The notes: generated from the letters alone by a model not told the origin. Positions 8,115 through 17,497 are shown, counted from the first letter of the stretch. The stretch is 64,000 nucleotides of DNA from Splendidivirga corallicola (GCA_030442035.1 JAUJEA010000006.1:186001-250000), one strand, 5' to 3'. Translations and numbers: made by a program.

Positions 8115-8981
8115 CTAATCCCTGGTTAATTCAATATCGATGGATCGATCTCCTTTCCTGATTGTAATGGCTCTGTCACAAGTGCCATTGCCATAATCAA
8201 CTGTGATGTCCCCTCTTCCGGACCTTGTTATCAATTTTTCTCCCTGAACAGGAACATAGATATTGTTTTCCTCCACACAAACTCTTCTAATGATCAGTGC
8301 TGAATTGATTTTAACACTGTAACTTACACTTCTCCTTGTAGTTCCACTGGCAGTACCCTCAAATTCTACTCTGTCATCCTCTTGATTATCCGTAGGAACC
8401 CAACTCTTTGTACGGTCCACTTCCCTTGTCGCAAAAGTACCATCCGGCCATGTTACCTTTCCTCCTGTAATTGTTACCCTAAATTTCAATATATCTGAAC
8501 CTTCTTCTGAGATATTGGTCACTGTTCTGGTACCATCAATCCGTCGTCCATCAATAAAGAAATTTTCAAAAGTAGTGGTAACCACCGAACCAATGGCATC
8601 CCTAGCACCAGTATACGATATGATTATCTTTCCGCTTCTCAAACGACCTCTAGGTCCTTCACAACCTTCGCCAAAATCAATGGTCAACGTTCTTTCCAAT
8701 AAATTGGCTGTGATAATAGCACAACCCATAAATTCAATATTGTCATACCTTCCTCCACTGCTGGGATCGGCAGCGCCAATCGCCTCAATACCTACATTCT
8801 CAATATCATCAAAAAGTGCTTCGATTTCTGCATCATCAACGACACTCGAACTATCTGCTGTGTTAATGTTTGGATCAATAGGACTGTCAACTTCATCCTC
8901 ACAACCTACAAAAGCAACTGCCATCACCACCATCATCATGGCGAAATACCTCACTAAGTTAAGCATGTTTAATCTCTTCAT
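8115..8981 (-). CDS. Putative lipoprotein of unknown function
   Basis: The frame can be extended to a TTG at 8990, but the ATG at 8981 gives a compact lipoprotein signal: MKRLN, a hydrophobic stretch, then AFVGC as lipobox and an acidic EDEVDSPID linker. The mature ~265 residues are beta-rich with repeated short strands (e.g. LTIDFGEGCEGPRGRLRSGKI) and a few Cys. They resemble the many uncharacterised Bacteroidota outer-membrane lipoproteins, and no catalytic motif is visible. It stands alone, convergent with the secreted pair at 5.7-8.0 kb. Membrane attachment is well supported; function is unknown. Confidence 0.82.
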   Translation of the reverse strand: MKRLNMLNLVRYFAMMMVVMAVAFVGCEDEVDSPIDPNINTADSSSVVDDAEIEALFDDIENVGIEAIGAADPSSGGRYDNIEFMGCAIITANLLERTLTIDFGEGCEGPRGRLRSGKIIISYTGARDAIGSVVTTTFENFFIDGRRIDGTRTVTNISEEGSDILKFRVTITGGKVTWPDGTFATREVDRTKSWVPTDNQEDDRVEFEGTASGTTRRSVSYSVKINSALIIRRVCVEENNIYVPVQGEKLITRSGRGDITVDYGNGTCDRAITIRKGDRSIDIELTRD

Positions 8982-9565
8982 TTTTATCAATTTTTAAATA
9001 CAAAGGACCATTTAACAAAAAAACAATCTCAAATATGGCAGAAAATAAATCCTGTTACTCAGCGAATTATATTCATTTTTTACCCAGGTATTTTTTGAAA
9101 AAAATAAAATTCAGCAGTGCAAACGATGTTATAACAACAAAGATCCGGTTACTTCTCAATAGTTTATGGTTAGAAAGAAATTCCTGAAATGTCTTCAAAA
9201 GACACTAAGAGGGCCATTTTGGCAGACCGCATCAGTTCACAAACCAAAATAATTCTGGCAGTTATGACTTGTTAAATTAATCTTGTGAACTTTGATAATT
9301 GTATTCACAAATAGTACTTATCCTTCAATTTATTATATTATTTAATTTTTTAGAATAATACCATATCGTAAGTTTTTTATCCTTAATGCAAAAAAAAGCG
9401 TTTGCGAAAATCCTAAATTATCCGATGCTATTATTAGCTGATTAAAATTTATCGACCAAATATTTAACAAACATCCAAACTACCTGAATTCATCTGATTA
9501 TCAAGAGATAGTTATTCTTAACAGCGCTCTTTTTAAGCATTTGAAAGGGTAACAAATTAAAACAC
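8982..9565. other. ~580-bp divergent intergenic region
   Basis: It lies between the divergent lipoprotein and DUF3575 genes and must hold both promoters. A small hairpin, TGTCTT-caa-AAGACA, is at 9190-9204. No coding frame, tRNA or repeat family was seen; the rest is A+T rich. Confidence 0.5.
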
Positions 9566-10105
9566 ATGAAAAAGACAATTTTTGCGACAACATTAATACT
9601 TGCGGTAATCGGAAGTATAAGCACTGCCCAAGCTCAAAATAATGTAGTAAAAATCAATATTTTGAGCCCTATAGTCAGAACTATATCCGTTTTCTATGAA
9701 AATGCGATTCAGGAAGACAAAAGCTTCCAATTGGGTTTCTTTTATACCGGAGCTTCAGTAACTGACACAAAGTTTAGAGGTTTTGGTATTACTCCTGAGT
9801 TCAGGTTCTATTTATCTGAGACGAGTGCTCCTGAAGGGGTATACGTAGCGCCCTTCTTAAAATATCAAAATTTTGATCTTACGGAGGAAATTACTGATAG
9901 TAAAGCTACCCTGAGTACTTTTGGTGGTGGTGTAGTTATTGGTAAACAATGGCTTTTCAAAGAAAAAATAACACTTGATGCCTTCCTTGGTCCTAACTTC
10001 AATTCGGGTGACGTTAAGGTCGAATCAGGTAATGCAAGCTTTTCAACCGGAGCTTTTGAAGGATTCGGACTGAGATTAGGACTTACATTTGGATTAGCCT
10101 TTTAA
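9566..10105 (+). CDS. DUF3575-family outer membrane beta-barrel protein
   Basis: A 179-residue protein with a signal peptide (MKKTIFATTLILAVIGSISTAQAQ, cleaved near residue 23). The mature part consists of alternating amphipathic strands: VVKINILSPIVRTISVFYE, FRGFGITPEFRFYL, VYVAPFLKYQNF and a final FGLRLGLTFGLAF ending in phenylalanine, the usual outer membrane barrel C-terminus. The NVVKINxLSP-xxTxxVxYE opening is typical of the DUF3575 family in Bacteroidota. It is a monocistronic unit with its own strong terminator at 10131-10157. The biochemical role of the family is unknown. Confidence 0.85.
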   Translation: MKKTIFATTLILAVIGSISTAQAQNNVVKINILSPIVRTISVFYENAIQEDKSFQLGFFYTGASVTDTKFRGFGITPEFRFYLSETSAPEGVYVAPFLKYQNFDLTEEITDSKATLSTFGGGVVIGKQWLFKEKITLDAFLGPNFNSGDVKVESGNASFSTGAFEGFGLRLGLTFGLAF

Positions 10106-10130
10106 TTCAGAAACATATTTAAACCTGGGA

Positions 10131-10157
10131 AGCAATGATAGAAAAATTATCATTGCT
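10131..10157 (+). terminator. Rho-independent terminator after the DUF3575 gene
   Basis: A 10-bp perfect stem, AGCAATGATA (10131-10140) with TATCATTGCT (10148-10157), has a 7-nt loop and is followed by TTTCTTTT. It isolates the barrel gene from the dipeptidase gene starting at 10187. Confidence 0.88.
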
Positions 10158-10186
10158 TTTCTTTTGCAGTATGTTTAGCTTGTATT

Positions 10187-10900
10187 ATGGATATTTTCAG
10201 GCTAAATTTTTCATTCAGATCTCCATTACTTTTTGCTCTAATAGTTCACGCCTCTGTCGTATATGCTCAGGAAGAAGCAAACCAATCAATAAGCACATTC
10301 GAACAAAGCATGATTGATGCCGGATTGGTAGACATTCAATCGATTATTCCGGATATCCTGGTCGAACTTAAATACTCAGGCAAGGACAATTTTGTGGGTG
10401 TCGATGTATACGGCAATCTTGAAAAATGTTATTTACACAAAGAACCCGCTCTTATGTTGGCCAGAGCCCAGCAATTTTTAAAGGAAAAATATCCTGACTA
10501 TTCCCTTTTGGTTTATGATGGTGCCAGACCACGAAGTGTACAGCAAATCCTGTGGGATACTTTGGATGCTCCCATAGATGTAAAACCAAATTACGTCGCG
10601 AACCCAAGTAAAGGATCGATACATAATTATGGTTCGGCTGTTGACCTTACTATTGCTGATAAAAATGGAAATCCTCTTGACATGGGAACTGGTTATGATC
10701 ACTTTGGAGCGCTTGCCTATCCGACCATGGAAAAGAAAATGTTAAAAGAAGGAAAACTAACTAAGGGACAAATAGCGCACAGAAAAATACTAAGAAGTGT
10801 TATGACAAAGGCCGGATTCCGAGGAATAGATTCTGAATGGTGGCATTTCAATGCTTTTCCACTTTCGGTGGTCAAATCCAAATACAGTATTATCGAATGA
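10187..10900 (+). CDS. D-alanyl-D-alanine dipeptidase, VanX/DdpX type (peptidase M15D)
   Basis: A 237-residue exported zinc peptidase. Residues ~1-27 form a signal peptide ending at VVYAQ. The M15 active site is complete: YDGARPRS (R114/R116 region), SIHNYGSAVD with zinc ligands H146 and D153, and SEWWHF with general base E217 and zinc ligand H220. VanX-family enzymes hydrolyse free D-Ala-D-Ala. Outside vancomycin-resistance operons they are usually thought to recycle peptidoglycan dipeptide, and a periplasmic location fits that. There are no van regulators or ligases nearby, so a resistance role is not indicated. Its stop is only one base from the stop of the convergent M14 peptidase gene. 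Confidence 0.92.
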   Translation: MDIFRLNFSFRSPLLFALIVHASVVYAQEEANQSISTFEQSMIDAGLVDIQSIIPDILVELKYSGKDNFVGVDVYGNLEKCYLHKEPALMLARAQQFLKEKYPDYSLLVYDGARPRSVQQILWDTLDAPIDVKPNYVANPSKGSIHNYGSAVDLTIADKNGNPLDMGTGYDHFGALAYPTMEKKMLKEGKLTKGQIAHRKILRSVMTKAGFRGIDSEWWHFNAFPLSVVKSKYSIIE

Positions 10901-10901
10901 A

Positions 10902-12314
10902 TTAAATTACCAGGCCGTTTTTAACATTGTTTTTGCCTTCCTGTAAATCGTACACAAATCCATTGACAATGGCATATCTCACTTCAGATCCCTGCCTGAC
11001 GATTAACCCCGGATTAGATTCTAACTTCACCGTATCATGGCCCTTTTGGTCTTTATAAATAAAAATTGGCAAATTGATCATTTCTCTATCAACACAATCC
11101 TCCACCAAAACTGATGTAAAGCCCTCTTTCAGCAATTGAACCACTTTGACCATTGTTAACTGATTGATATTCTGAAAAACTTTAGGGAAGGATTTACCTA
11201 TTTCTACTTGCATCGATTCAGTATCCAACTCGTTGTATCCATAAAAACCGGATAAGTCGCCAATATCTTCAATTTTAGCACGGAAAAATGTTTCGCGGCT
11301 TTCCCAGATGAACACTTCATCATGATTAAATCCAATATCCAACTTGTACTGGTCGGATCCATTAGTCAAAGTGACATTTCTCAGTAGCAGATCAAAAAGA
11401 TATTTCTGATTAAAGGGAATATCATGATATGTTTTCACAGGTTCTTCCTGATAGGATCCATTAGAAATTATATTCAGCGCGGATAATAGTGTTACAAAAT
11501 TTATCTGCCTTAAAAATTGCTTTTCAGGATCGCCGGGATAGCCTCCTGATTCTATTAAAATGGTGCTTGTTCCCCATTTTTGAATGTTGTCACCAAAAGC
11601 CCTTGATTCATATTCATCGGAATATTTAGCTACATGGCCTGGGATGATCTCCTTTATACCTTTGCTCAACTTACCTATGACCTTCATGGCTCTTTCCCTT
11701 ACTTGATTAATCTCGTTTGACTCATTAAAGGGTGGGGCCAAAAAGGAAATTGCTGCCGCTTTCTCTGTATTACCTACTGTATAATGCGTGTCCTGATCGT
11801 GCAGGTTAAAACCAAAATCGGCGTTGATCTCATCTCTTATATTTTTAAGTATTTGAGATTCGGGTGACATTAAATTTCTTGCATCCCTGTTTAAATCAAC
11901 TTCCATTGCATTTCTCCTTTGAAACCTTTCCGCTCCATCCGGATTGAGCATAGGAATGAAGTAAAGGGTCGCTTTTTTTAGAATCTCCGATTTAAAAGCC
12001 TCAAAACGATCATTTGATCTGTGAAAGAAATTAAAGATATCAAACAAGGCCATTGTAGCAGTGGCCTCATCACCATGCATCTGTGACCACAAAAGTATCT
12101 TTAAGCTACCCTGTCCAAGTTTCACCAGATTAATTGAACGTCCTTCAATGGATTCACCGAGTTTCCGGATATGAAACAGGTCATTGGCTTCATACTGATC
12201 AAGAATCTTCACCAGGTCCAGATGCCTGAACTTTCTATGTGTGATATATCCCTCTTTGTATTGATTGTAGTCGTTGAACAGTTGCTGCTCAATTGTATCT
12301 CGATGATTGGTCAT
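10902..12314 (-). CDS. M14-family zinc carboxypeptidase
   Basis: A 470-residue protein without an obvious signal peptide. The catalytic domain (residues ~25-280) has all M14 elements: zinc ligands H80 and E83 (SQMHGDE), the substrate-binding LNRDA (R143), third zinc ligand H172 (NLHDQ) and catalytic glutamate E255 in LIESGGYPG. A further ~180-residue C-terminal domain of unknown role follows. Substrate preference cannot be read off; Bacteroidota members act on peptides or peptidoglycan stems. It lies 53 bp downstream of the flippase-like gene and could be the last gene of the polysaccharide transcription unit, or independent of it. Confidence 0.9.
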   Translation of the reverse strand: MTNHRDTIEQQLFNDYNQYKEGYITHRKFRHLDLVKILDQYEANDLFHIRKLGESIEGRSINLVKLGQGSLKILLWSQMHGDEATATMALFDIFNFFHRSNDRFEAFKSEILKKATLYFIPMLNPDGAERFQRRNAMEVDLNRDARNLMSPESQILKNIRDEINADFGFNLHDQDTHYTVGNTEKAAAISFLAPPFNESNEINQVRERAMKVIGKLSKGIKEIIPGHVAKYSDEYESRAFGDNIQKWGTSTILIESGGYPGDPEKQFLRQINFVTLLSALNIISNGSYQEEPVKTYHDIPFNQKYLFDLLLRNVTLTNGSDQYKLDIGFNHDEVFIWESRETFFRAKIEDIGDLSGFYGYNELDTESMQVEIGKSFPKVFQNINQLTMVKVVQLLKEGFTSVLVEDCVDREMINLPIFIYKDQKGHDTVKLESNPGLIVRQGSEVRYAIVNGFVYDLQEGKNNVKNGLVI

Positions 12315-12367
12315 ATTCTATTGTCTTAAACACTTTTAATAGTGGTCCCATATGGACGGTTCAAAGC

Positions 12368-13345
12368 TTATGAGCCTATTTTCTTTAGTTTTACTCCTAC
12401 AAGCATACTCACCAGTCCTCCTATTAGCGCTATGGTTAAAGCTGTAAGGATAAAATATGTGAGAGAAACACTAAAAGAAATGTCTTCAGGAATATTGATC
12501 AATTTATAAAAGTAGATAAACAATCCTTCTCTAAAGCCAAGGCTAGCAAGGGAAACAGGTAAAATGGTCAATATCTGAATGACCGGTATCAATGCAAGGT
12601 GATAATTGAAGGGTAAATGAACATCAAAGGCCATGAAGATGAGATGAGCGATCAAAATATTATTGATTTGATAGACTAATATCAATGGGCCAACTTTAGG
12701 AACAATTTTATCATAGGGCAATATGGTCAACCCTTCATGTAGCTTCTCAATATAATTAAACACCCGTCTTAAGAAGCGTATCTTACTTAAAAAGCCTGAT
12801 ACGATCTCATATATCTTTTGATTAATAATAATGAAGGTCAATAAAATCAGGAACCCGGTGAAAGCAAAAATGATTATTCTTATTCTTAACAAAGCATTAG
12901 TTTCTGGTAAATAAAAACTACCAAAACATGCTATAAAGCAAAAAATGATGAAACCAATCATTCTATCCGCAATTACCGTTCCTCCCGAATGTCCTCTTTT
13001 TTCAGGAAAGCGTTTCTCGATCATGTAGATTCTGAATCCATCTCCCGCCTGACCAGAAGGTAATAGCAGCCCATAAAAAGCCGACATGACATTGATCTTA
13101 ATTAGATTTGCCATACTGTCTTCAATTCCTGAAAACTTAAGAAAGATTTGCCATCTTTTCGCCGAAATAAAAATATTGATGGTGATTGAAATAAGTAAGG
13201 CTAAGAAAATGAATCGATAATCTACAATTTTGTCAGCAATATCGAAGACTTCTATTTGGAATTTTTGGACTATCAGGTAGAGCAGTACAACTGCTATTAT
13301 AAGTCTAAGCGCTTTCGATTTTAAAACTGCGGTGATCTTTTTCAT
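12368..13345 (-). CDS. LPG synthase transmembrane / flippase-like membrane protein (UPF0104 family)
   Basis: A 325-residue integral membrane protein with about eight hydrophobic segments. It has the family pattern of the MprF/AglD N-terminal transmembrane domain: ISAKRWQIFLK near residue 60, then LLPSGQAGDGFRIYMIEKR near 94-112, and VSLASLGFREGLFIYF towards the end. Relatives move lipid-linked substrates or assist glycolipid modification. It starts 10 bp after the end of the PaaK/CapK-like gene, so those two are cotranscribed at the tail of the polysaccharide cluster. A role in handling a lipid-linked glycan or acyl donor is inferred. Confidence 0.85.
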   Translation of the reverse strand: MKKITAVLKSKALRLIIAVVLLYLIVQKFQIEVFDIADKIVDYRFIFLALLISITINIFISAKRWQIFLKFSGIEDSMANLIKINVMSAFYGLLLPSGQAGDGFRIYMIEKRFPEKRGHSGGTVIADRMIGFIIFCFIACFGSFYLPETNALLRIRIIIFAFTGFLILLTFIIINQKIYEIVSGFLSKIRFLRRVFNYIEKLHEGLTILPYDKIVPKVGPLILVYQINNILIAHLIFMAFDVHLPFNYHLALIPVIQILTILPVSLASLGFREGLFIYFYKLINIPEDISFSVSLTYFILTALTIALIGGLVSMLVGVKLKKIGS

Positions 13346-13355
13346 TCATGAGACC

Positions 13356-14642
13356 CTAGGCCTTTTCGGGTATTCTGGAAACAAATTTAGTTAACTTCCC
13401 ATTGGGTTCTGGTCCAATTTCATTTACATAGTCAATTTTCAGTTTTATTCCTTCTCCTACAAACTTATTGAAACGCTCCACGATATCCTTCTCCAGAATC
13501 TGTTCTTTGTTTTGATCTCGGAGTACTACTTCTGCTCTCACAAAATCAAAATCCTCTTGTATTACCTTATATTGCTTTATTTGCAAATCTTTTCCAAATA
13601 CTTCAAAAATAAAATAACTGGACTTCTTTGATCCATCCTTCATCTTAAGTTTATCATCTTCTCTCCCTCTGATTTTCCTGATCATCGTAAAACCATCTCT
13701 ATCCACTGTTTCTACATGATCGCCCAATTCATAACGAATCATGGGAAATGAATAAATATGAAAATCGGTGACAACATTACGGCCCTGGGAACACTTGTTC
13801 CCATGTTGATCCAATACCTCCAACAAATTGGTATCATGATTGAAATGTAAATAGTCCTCCCCTTTCCTTCGATATGCCAAAGTGCTGAATTCAATCGATC
13901 CGTAGTGATTGATTAAGTTCTCTCCAAAAACCCGGTGAAGAATTGGTCTTGAGCTTTCATCAAGTTCTTCACCGGTGCTGATATAGAATTTCAAAGGTTT
14001 TATTGAAATATTATTTTCTTCTATATAGTGAGCCATTTGGACCAAGCTTGAAATATTCCCATATAAAACGTCAGCCTCTGACTCCACAAATTTTTGCACC
14101 AATTTCTCACCTGATTCCGTGTAAGGTACAGATACTCGTGGCATGACTCCTAATTTTTGAAATACGGAATCTCTTTTACGAAACCGTGTTGGAGCCAGAA
14201 TACCAAAGGTTGTATCAAAAATGCCATATCCGTTATCGAAAAAAACTCGTAAAAACTTGGACAATAGATAGGCCCTTTCATTCCAACTTCTATAAACCCT
14301 TAAGGGCACCCCAGTACTTCCACTGGTATGATCCTCAAAATATCCTTTATACTTCCCGGGGTACTTTTCCAGTTGATAATCGATGAACTCACGGTAGTCA
14401 TGCTTGCTAATGGTTGGCAACAAAGAAAGTTCTTCGAGTTCTTTAAATTTTTGAGGGTCAAATTTTGCACTATCCATTAAATCCCTGTAAAAATCGAAGT
14501 TTGAATAGGCATGCGTTACAAGCTTTTTTAATTTTCTGAATTGTAGCTTTTTAAGTTCCTCTGCATTTGCCGGAACTCCTGCCTGCATTTTCTTAAGCTG
14601 GATGAAGGCATTTAGATGTACATATTTCTTTGAGATGGTCAT
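13356..14642 (-). CDS. Phenylacetate-CoA ligase / CapK-like adenylate-forming protein
   Basis: A 428-residue adenylate-forming enzyme of the PaaK/CapK group. It contains the AMP-binding P-loop DHTSGSTGVPLR (residues ~108-119), STGEELDESSRP, a NHYGSIEF motif that contacts the adenylate, and IRYELGDHV near the C-terminal hinge. CapK homologues are repeatedly found in capsule and exopolysaccharide clusters. They probably activate a carboxylic acid for attachment to a sugar or for hydrolase-resistant capping, but the substrate is unknown. It is followed closely by the flippase-like membrane protein and separated from the upstream GT4 by 240 bp containing a hairpin. Phenylacetate catabolism is not supported: no paa genes are present. 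Confidence 0.88.
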   Translation of the reverse strand: MTISKKYVHLNAFIQLKKMQAGVPANAEELKKLQFRKLKKLVTHAYSNFDFYRDLMDSAKFDPQKFKELEELSLLPTISKHDYREFIDYQLEKYPGKYKGYFEDHTSGSTGVPLRVYRSWNERAYLLSKFLRVFFDNGYGIFDTTFGILAPTRFRKRDSVFQKLGVMPRVSVPYTESGEKLVQKFVESEADVLYGNISSLVQMAHYIEENNISIKPLKFYISTGEELDESSRPILHRVFGENLINHYGSIEFSTLAYRRKGEDYLHFNHDTNLLEVLDQHGNKCSQGRNVVTDFHIYSFPMIRYELGDHVETVDRDGFTMIRKIRGREDDKLKMKDGSKKSSYFIFEVFGKDLQIKQYKVIQEDFDFVRAEVVLRDQNKEQILEKDIVERFNKFVGEGIKLKIDYVNEIGPEPNGKLTKFVSRIPEKA

Positions 14643-14744
14643 AAAACTGTCGCACTAAAACCAAATTGTTTAACACTTTGGGCCCTGGAATATGTGGTCT
14701 ATTTTAATGTTATTACATTATTAAATTAAATATTTTTATACAAA

Positions 14745-14777
14745 TTTCACCGATCACCTTGATCAGGTGCAGTGAAA
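14745..14777. terminator. Nested inverted repeat between GT4 and the CapK-like gene
   Basis: An outer TTTCAC (14745-14750)/GTGAAA (14772-14777) pair encloses CACCT (14755-14759)/AGGTG (14765-14769) around TGATC. It lies in the 240-bp gap downstream of a GT4 gene and upstream of the CapK-like gene, both on the minus strand. It could terminate or attenuate the long upstream transcript, or serve as an operator. There is no strong T-run on the minus strand. Confidence 0.45.
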
Positions 14778-14882
14778 TAATTGATTTTCTCGCGCAAAAC
14801 ACAAATTAGCCTGAACATACCGGAAACAACATAATCGTTGAAAGACAATTGCATAGTAATTTTTTTGTAATACAGCTATTCC

Positions 14883-16061
14883 TCAGTTTGAGCGGTATTC
14901 CTTATCAAAGATCTCTACTTGCCTCGACATTTGAAATTCCTTCAGAATCTTTTCTTTACCACCTTGGCCAATTTTTTTGCGGTTTTCGAAGTCGGAGGCA
15001 ATTTCGTGTAATCTATGAGCAATTTGCTCCGGGCTGGCACATTCAACCAGATAACCACTCATACCATCATCGATGGCCTCCTCCATTCCACCTGATTTTG
15101 TGGAAAGAACAGGGACTTCCATCGCCATTGCTTCCAGGGCTGCATTGCTTATTCCTTCATACAGACTTGGCAACAAAAATACATCAGAACTTTCCAGTTT
15201 ATTTCGCACGGTTGCTCCACTTTGCTTTCCCAGTAGCAATACGTGGTCTTGCAATTTGAATTCATCAATCAGGTAGGTCATCATGGGCAGATCTTCACCA
15301 GCTCCTATGATTTCATACAAAAAATTCAGTCCATCAGCCTTCAATTGTTGCATTGCTTTTAGAGCAAAAACATAGCCTTTTTGCCAATTCAACCGCCCTA
15401 CTGTTAATATTCTCAATTGTTCATGTTCGGTGTATTCATTTGAACGATGGAATAAATCAGGGAATATAGCAGGGCGGTTTATAAATCCTTTCTCTTTTTT
15501 TAGTCCATATCGCTCAACCGTACCAAGCATGTCTTCGGAAACACAATGGACCCTATCAGCCTTTTGAAAGACTTCATTTAATATTTTTCTTCTATCCTGG
15601 TCTATCAAAGGTTTAACTTTTTCAGCCGAACCTCTGCAACTCAGGTATAGTTTAGCTGGTTTAATCAGGTCCAATATTTCGGCATTATCTGCGGCAATAC
15701 CTGACATTTCAAAATGGACAATATCAAAATTAGCCACTTTATATGGGATAGCTTTAAGAAAGTTTTTCATGGAGTCTTTGCCAATTCCAAACTTTCTTAT
15801 TACAACAAAAACCAGTTTGACAAACCTGATTGGATATCGTAGGAAGTATCCTAGTACTTGAAATGGATTATTGCCATTAGGAACATAAAGCTTTTTGATA
15901 CGCTTGTTTTTTAATCTGCCCCTATAAAAAGAAGCATCATTTTTCTTGTTAAAGGCAATTACCGTTATCTCGAATCCCTTTTCGTTTAACCCAATGACTT
16001 TATTTACAATAAATGATTCGGAAATTGTAGGAAATGAATTAACAACAATGGCAATCTTCAT
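14883..16061 (-). CDS. Glycosyltransferase family 4 (GT-B)
   Basis: The frame opens at a GTG (16067), but the ATG two codons later (16061) gives the typical GT4 start MKIAIVVNSFPTISESFIVN and is preferred; ~392 residues. GT-B features include the acceptor-side N-terminal Rossmann half, the VGRLNWQKGYVFALKAMQQL donor-domain start (residues ~220-239), and the retaining E-x7-E motif in EGISNAALEAMA with VLSTKSGGMEEAI after it. The SESFIVNKVIGL opening is common in WcaL/AmsK-like transferases. It adds one sugar to the growing glycan at the cytoplasmic membrane; donor and linkage are unknown. It lies 23 bp after the asparagine-synthase-like gene in the long minus-strand cluster. Confidence 0.9.
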   Translation of the reverse strand: MKIAIVVNSFPTISESFIVNKVIGLNEKGFEITVIAFNKKNDASFYRGRLKNKRIKKLYVPNGNNPFQVLGYFLRYPIRFVKLVFVVIRKFGIGKDSMKNFLKAIPYKVANFDIVHFEMSGIAADNAEILDLIKPAKLYLSCRGSAEKVKPLIDQDRRKILNEVFQKADRVHCVSEDMLGTVERYGLKKEKGFINRPAIFPDLFHRSNEYTEHEQLRILTVGRLNWQKGYVFALKAMQQLKADGLNFLYEIIGAGEDLPMMTYLIDEFKLQDHVLLLGKQSGATVRNKLESSDVFLLPSLYEGISNAALEAMAMEVPVLSTKSGGMEEAIDDGMSGYLVECASPEQIAHRLHEIASDFENRKKIGQGGKEKILKEFQMSRQVEIFDKEYRSN

Positions 16062-16084
16062 TTTCACTTCTCTTGTTAGTGTAA

Positions 16085-17497
16085 TTAATAAGATCTTTTG
16101 TTAGCAAAAACTGATAAGGTGAGTAGCATGCTTAATGGATGAGAAAACCAGACCGAATCTCCTTCTATGAAGTTCTTATATATTCTTTCCGCAATTTCCC
16201 TAGGAACCAATTCTTCAAAGGCTTTATTATCAAAAATATGTTTCCTTAGCTGAACATCATTCTCATGACCCTGGAATTGAATTTCCCAGTTTCTCAAAGT
16301 GATTGGTCTCTTTTTTAAGAATTTATGATTAACCGTTCTTTTTAAGTTATTCATTGCTCTCAATGGAAAATTACTTAATGAATAATAGCTCTCATAATTA
16401 TAGAGATTTTTTGGGTGATAAGACTGCCATGGTATTTTAGCAAGATCAGGTGCTACCTGCTTCAGATATTCGATTTGTATTTGCCTTCCCGCCAAATACT
16501 TTTCAGGCAGTGTACAAATGAATTTACACATCTCATCATGGTAATAAGGTAGTTCCACCTGCCCCACATCCTGCCATACACAAAGATTGGTGCTTGTCCA
16601 ACGAGGTGCCCAGTAAAGAGATTTAAATGCTCTTATCTTGGCATTTAAATTATCAATTTTTATTTCAGCTAGTTTATCGGTTAGTTCAGCTTTAAAGCAA
16701 TCAACGAACTTCCCTTCCAAACCCCATGTTTTCCAAAGTTCTTCGGCAAGATCAACGCCTCCTTTCTTAATTAATTTTTTATATAGAAAATTAACCTGTT
16801 CCGTTTCGCTTAGATTCTCGTCAACGCGCATGTCATCAAAGAGCACATCTCCCCAATGCCCTAAAAAGAAGAGATCACCCATCTCACCTAGTTTCTCTTT
16901 GATAGCCATAGGCCTGGGATGTGTAAAATCAGATAGGCATCTGTTTAAATCAGCCAATTCATCTATAACTCCCCAAAGATAGGATCTGGGAATTATAAAA
17001 GAGTGGTGTTCAAACTGCTGAACCTTTGCTATTGCCTCTCCGTACTGGTTCTCGTTTATACCGTCCTCAAATTGATAACAGTAGCTTATTACGTTATCGT
17101 ATTTTCCCAGTACGGCTGCCTGCGTTCGGCTGTCCAATCCTCCGGATAACGGTACAATAACCTTTCTTTCCTGGATTTGGTCTTTGGTGATTTTGTCAAA
17201 TAGATGCCGAAATTGTTCAACAGCCTCCTTCAGTGAAATGTCTTGGGGTGTATAATGCCACTTCCATCTGCTTTCCTGTTTTTTGATTTTCCCATTCTCT
17301 AAATCAATTGTTGAAGCTGGCAAGAGTGCTTTAATTTTCTTAAACTGGGTTGTATCTCCAAGAAAAAAACCAGTAGCAACGAAATAGCATAATGCTTTGA
17401 AATCGATATCAGAATCTACTTTAAAATCAAAATCAACAATCTCATTACTTGAAGTATTATGAAATATAGTTCTTGACGGTATGATGCTTGTTTCCAT
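16085..17497 (-). CDS. Asparagine synthase-like (AsnB C-domain) amidotransferase
   Basis: A 470-residue protein with the ATP-pyrophosphatase loop VPLSGGLDSRTQAA (residues ~139-152) and downstream AsnB-like helices (FFLGHWGDVLFDDM near 241-254). The N-terminal glutaminase half is shortened and lacks the Cys2 nucleophile that begins AsnB (MCGI). Only its final strand (LLPASTIDLENGKI) survives. Such forms occur in polysaccharide clusters, where they are thought to amidate uronic acids or amino-acid substituents, probably with ammonia or a partner glutaminase. It lies between two GT4 genes with a 2-bp gap to the upstream one, so a glycan-tailoring role is likely. The substrate is inferred, not shown. 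Confidence 0.82.
   Translation of the reverse strand: METSIIPSRTIFHNTSSNEIVDFDFKVDSDIDFKALCYFVATGFFLGDTTQFKKIKALLPASTIDLENGKIKKQESRWKWHYTPQDISLKEAVEQFRHLFDKITKDQIQERKVIVPLSGGLDSRTQAAVLGKYDNVISYCYQFEDGINENQYGEAIAKVQQFEHHSFIIPRSYLWGVIDELADLNRCLSDFTHPRPMAIKEKLGEMGDLFFLGHWGDVLFDDMRVDENLSETEQVNFLYKKLIKKGGVDLAEELWKTWGLEGKFVDCFKAELTDKLAEIKIDNLNAKIRAFKSLYWAPRWTSTNLCVWQDVGQVELPYYHDEMCKFICTLPEKYLAGRQIQIEYLKQVAPDLAKIPWQSYHPKNLYNYESYYSLSNFPLRAMNNLKRTVNHKFLKKRPITLRNWEIQFQGHENDVQLRKHIFDNKAFEELVPREIAERIYKNFIEGDSVWFSHPLSMLLTLSVFANKRSY

Noticed and set aside
8515..8997. 160-codon plus-strand frame opposite the lipoprotein gene
   Set aside because: The minus strand encodes a clear lipoprotein signal; the plus frame is low-complexity and has no recognisable domain.
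10135..10317. Small plus-strand frame before the dipeptidase gene
   Set aside because: It overlaps a strong terminator hairpin and the start of the M15 peptidase gene in another frame.
10187..10900. Vancomycin-resistance cluster suggested by the VanX-type dipeptidase
   Set aside because: No VanA/VanB ligase, VanH or VanRS regulators are adjacent; peptidoglycan dipeptide recycling is more likely.
13356..14642. Phenylacetate degradation role for the PaaK-like gene
   Set aside because: No other phenylacetate pathway gene is present and the gene lies in a glycan cluster, so the CapK-like reading is preferred.
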